A program made the translations under genes and the position numbers. A model generated the notes under the pieces. That model had not been told where the DNA came from. It saw only the letters and a program-made list of their open reading frames with translations, and did not search any database. This document shows positions 61,829 through 64,000 of a stretch of DNA of 64,000 nt, in pieces (within the stretch, counting starts at the first letter, position 1; the number at the start of each line of letters is the position of its first letter). The DNA is from Desulfovibrio sp. TomC (GTDB taxonomy: Bacteria; Desulfobacterota; Desulfovibrionia; Desulfovibrionales; Desulfovibrionaceae): assembly GCF_000801335.2 (NCBI RefSeq), contig NZ_JSEH01000005.1, positions 124,001 to 188,000 of the forward strand. Direction: 5' to 3'.

Positions 61829-63180
61829 TGGTCCTCCGGACAGGGCGTCGGGCCGAACTGGATGGGCCGCGTGCCGCAGGCCTTGCCGCGAAGACTCGGC
61901 GGCGGGTTGCCAAAGGGGCAGCGTTTTTCAGTGATATGGGCGCGCACCTCGTCCATGAAGTGCGTCAAAAGGCCGCGCACCGGCTCGGCTGCGCCCGGGG
62001 CAAAGGCGCAGTAGGCAGCGTCGAGCACCGGCAGCATATCCTGGATCATCGCAATATGTTCCTCGGTCCCCTCGCCGCCTTCGAGGCGGCGCAACAGCTC
62101 CCGGATGTAGGGAATGCCCTCGCGGCACGGCGTACACCAGCCGCACGATTCCCGGGCGAAAAATTCGATGAGGGACAAGGTGGCCCCGACCAGACAGGTG
62201 CCCTGGTCAAAGACCATGAGCGAGGCGGTGCCAAAGCGCTGGCCGGCGGCGCGCATGGGGTCGAAATCCATCTCCAGGTCGAGCAGCGACTCGGGCAGAT
62301 AGGGCGTGGACGCGCCGCCCGGGATGACGGTCTTGAACGTCTTGCCCGGGGCCATGCCGCCGGCGTGCTCGAAAATGATTTCCCGGATGGTGACGCCGAT
62401 GGGCAGCTCGTAGCAGCCCGGTTTGGCCACCTGCCCGGAGACGCTGTAGAGCTTGGTGCCCGACCCCGTGGCTGAGCGGGCCAGGGATTTGAACCACTGC
62501 GGGCCGTTACGCACGATGCCCGGCAGATTGGCCAGGGTTTCGAGGTTGTTCACAATGGTCGGGCAGTCCCACAAGCCCTTGACCGCCGTGCGCGGACCGC
62601 CCTTGCGGGGGTTGGGGCGCTGGCCGGAAATGGCCTTGATCTGGGCCGAGGCCTCGCCGCAAATATAGCGGCCGGCGCTGCGGTGGACGTGGACGTCAAA
62701 GGAGAAATCCGTGCCCAGGATGTTTTTGCCCAGATACCCGTTCTCCCGGGCCACCCGGCATTCCTGCTCGATGAGCACGGCGTCGCCCTCGTAGGAGGGG
62801 CGGATGAAAAACACGCCCTCGCTGGCCCCGATGGAATAGGCGCAAAGGACGATGCCTTCGATGACCAGATGCGGGTCGGCGTTGACCAGGATGCGGTCCT
62901 TGAACGTGCCCGGCTCCATTTCATCGGTATTGATAACCACATAGCGCGGGCCGACATGGTCGACCGGGACGCCCTGCCATTTGCGCCCGGCCGGAAACCC
63001 GGCCCCGCCCCGGCCGCGCAGGTCGGCGTCGAGGACCAGTTGCAGGACCTCGGCCGGGGTGCGTTTGCCGATGGTGGCGCGAAGCGCCTCGTAGCCGCCG
63101 CCGGCCCGGTATTCGTCGATGGTGGCCGGGCGGCCAAGGTGGCGGTTTTTAAAGAGTACTTGGGGCATGTCTACTTGCAT
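61816..63180 (-). CDS. nuoF: NADH-quinone oxidoreductase subunit F (NADH/FMN site)
   Basis: A 454-residue flavoprotein that oxidises NADH. The Gly-rich NADH loop is LRGRGGAGFPAGRKW, FMN contacts are in NTDEMEPGTFKDR and GAYICGE-like GRYICGEASA, and cluster N3 uses ESCGWCTPCREG plus the later Cys in AAYCAFAPGA. It is slightly longer than usual, with an extra Cys-bearing tail (ACGTRPIQFGPTPCPEDQCPI). It overlaps nuoE by 10 bases; Met5 is an alternative start. Confidence 0.96.
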   Translation of the reverse strand: MQVDMPQVLFKNRHLGRPATIDEYRAGGGYEALRATIGKRTPAEVLQLVLDADLRGRGGAGFPAGRKWQGVPVDHVGPRYVVINTDEMEPGTFKDRILVNADPHLVIEGIVLCAYSIGASEGVFFIRPSYEGDAVLIEQECRVARENGYLGKNILGTDFSFDVHVHRSAGRYICGEASAQIKAISGQRPNPRKGGPRTAVKGLWDCPTIVNNLETLANLPGIVRNGPQWFKSLARSATGSGTKLYSVSGQVAKPGCYELPIGVTIREIIFEHAGGMAPGKTFKTVIPGGASTPYLPESLLDLEMDFDPMRAAGQRFGTASLMVFDQGTCLVGATLSLIEFFARESCGWCTPCREGIPYIRELLRRLEGGEGTEEHIAMIQDMLPVLDAAYCAFAPGAAEPVRGLLTHFMDEVRAHITEKRCPFGNPPPSLRGKACGTRPIQFGPTPCPEDQCPI

Positions 63181-63665
63181 CGCACCGGCTCCTCGATTCC
63201 TTGGCGCAGTTCGGCCAACACGGCCTCAATGCGCTCGGGGGTCAGCCTGTCGTAGAAGCGGCCGTTTATGAGCATGGTGGGGGCGTTGTGGCAGTTGCCG
63301 ATGCAGGCCGCCGGCAGCACGGTGAAAAGGCCGTCCTCGGAGGTGCCGCCGGGCGGGACGCCCAGGGTGCGGCAGAGGTAGTCGAAGATGGAATCCTGGT
63401 GAAACATCCAGCACACCACCGAATCACAGACGTGGATGACGTAGCGTCCCACCGGCCGGCGGTAGAGGTAGTCGTAAAAGGTGGCCAGGGATTCAAGTTC
63501 GAGCGTGGTCATGCCGAGCACCCGGGCGGCGCAGTGCATGGCCTCGTCGCACAGGTAGCCGTAGTGGCGCTGCAGGACGTACATGACGTCCACGGCCGCC
63601 TCGCGGGGGCGGGGCACGGCGGCGACAAGGCGGTGCAGTTCTTTTTCCAAGGCTTCAGGCAGCAT
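63171..63665 (-). CDS. nuoE: NADH-quinone oxidoreductase subunit E ([2Fe-2S])
   Basis: A 164-residue thioredoxin-fold subunit of the NADH module. The four ligands are in CDSVVC and CIGNC, with the usual preceding helices (HYGYLCDEAMHCAARVLGM, LESLATFYDYLYRRPVGRYVIHVC). It is the first gene of the nuo run in this window. Only 36 bases separate it from an AT-rich unrelated gene upstream on the same strand, so nuoA, B, C and D are not adjacent. A modest CTGAG ribosome-binding site precedes the ATG. Confidence 0.95.
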   Translation of the reverse strand: MLPEALEKELHRLVAAVPRPREAAVDVMYVLQRHYGYLCDEAMHCAARVLGMTTLELESLATFYDYLYRRPVGRYVIHVCDSVVCWMFHQDSIFDYLCRTLGVPPGGTSEDGLFTVLPAACIGNCHNAPTMLINGRFYDRLTPERIEAVLAELRQGIEEPVRCK

Positions 63666-63701
63666 GTGTTTCTCAGTGGAGTGTTGTTGCGTTATATGAA
63701 A

Positions 63702-64000
63702 TTATTGTAAGATACTTGGTGAATTTATAAATAAGCCTAAGAGTCGCCATTGGCCGGATAATTGGATTAATGTGACTGTTATAGTAGCCTCTCCGTTGTC
63801 AAATTTTGCTTGGACTGCGTAGCGGGAAGTTATGACGGAGCCATTTTGGGTTGTGAATGAGGTGTTTGAGTCACCTTTGATATCGCTTATTTTTTGAAAT
63901 TTTCCAAGGGTTGCAGATTTTGTTAGCAATAAGTCAATATTTGTTTGGTTGTTTTCAATTGTTTCTATTAATTGTGGAGATGCAAGCTTCAGTATAGTAT
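63702..64000 (-). CDS. AT-rich hypothetical protein, 5' end outside the window
   Basis: The last ~99 residues of a protein whose frame stays open to the right edge. The visible part reads as helix (LASPQLIETIENNQTNIDLLL), then a beta-rich end (GSVITSRYAVQAKFDNGEATITVTLIQLSGQWRLLGLFIN) resembling small cystatin-like or DUF4019-type secreted domains; I cannot name it with confidence. The whole stretch, including the 36 bases before nuoE, is strikingly AT-rich compared with the rest of the window, suggesting acquired DNA. The TTG at 63929 is not a likely start because coding continues upstream. Confidence 0.6.
   Translation of the reverse strand, partial: TILKLASPQLIETIENNQTNIDLLLTKSATLGKFQKISDIKGDSNTSFTTQNGSVITSRYAVQAKFDNGEATITVTLIQLSGQWRLLGLFINSPSILQ

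Overview
The window is GC-rich throughout, apart from an AT-rich last ~330 bases, and is densely coding. It looks like a chromosome segment of a Desulfovibrio-type sulfate reducer, probably of the Solidesulfovibrio / D. magneticus group. This placement is inferred from the homotrimeric-porin type outer-membrane protein, the very many sensor kinases and single-domain response regulators, and the GC-rich intergenic hairpin family. I saw no rRNA, tRNA, CRISPR array, insertion sequence or prophage gene.

Layout. 1-2.9 kb: the end of a universal stress protein, a single-domain response regulator, and a receiver-PAS-PAS-kinase hybrid. 3-6.8 kb (minus): an ATGA-coupled trio of a YddA-type ABC transporter, an ArsP_1/DUF318 permease and a DUF1980 partner. 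7-11 kb: a porin and a flavin disulfide reductase-rhodanese fusion. 11.1-13.9 kb: rsmI with a PAS kinase and an Hpt protein. 14.3-15.7 kb: an orphan lipoprotein. 15.9-29.3 kb: a glycan/exopolysaccharide locus that begins with a sigma-54-like promoter. It holds a glycoside hydrolase-glycosyltransferase fusion, an MsbA-like ABC exporter, a KRCGH lyase, a GT-B-like glycosyltransferase, a secreted glycoside hydrolase, galE and a ComFB-domain protein; a convergent GT39 membrane glycosyltransferase closes it. 29.4-34.8 kb (minus): three sensor kinases and two single-domain regulators. 35-39.2 kb: an exported MsrA-MsrB fusion with a small coupled partner, and a secreted subtilase. 39.5-41.7 kb (minus): a receiver-Hpt protein and a sigma-54 activator. 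41.9-43.9 kb: a coupled alpha/alpha-toroid protein and a Tat-type DUF362 protein. 44-46.4 kb: DUF333, a formyltransferase-like protein and a LysM protein with an Ala-Pro linker. 46.8-52 kb: two coupled unknown genes, an HDOD protein and a 755-residue protein with a LOG-like C-terminus. 52.3-63.7 kb (minus): nuoEFGHIJKLMN of respiratory complex I. 63.7-64 kb: the end of an AT-rich unknown gene.

How the parts relate. The glycan locus reads as one programme: nucleotide-sugar supply (galE), polymerisation (GH-GT2 fusion and the second glycosyltransferase), export (ABC transporter), trimming outside the cell (secreted hydrolase) and a possible cyclic-dinucleotide sensor (ComFB). The nuo genes encode the NADH-input and membrane proton-pumping arms, but nuoA-D do not lie directly upstream; an AT-rich unrelated gene does. 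Many gene pairs share ATGA stop/start overlaps, which helped fix start codons. Where a long GC-rich frame ran upstream across another gene, I moved the start to the first ATG/GTG with a ribosome-binding site or recognisable family N-terminus.
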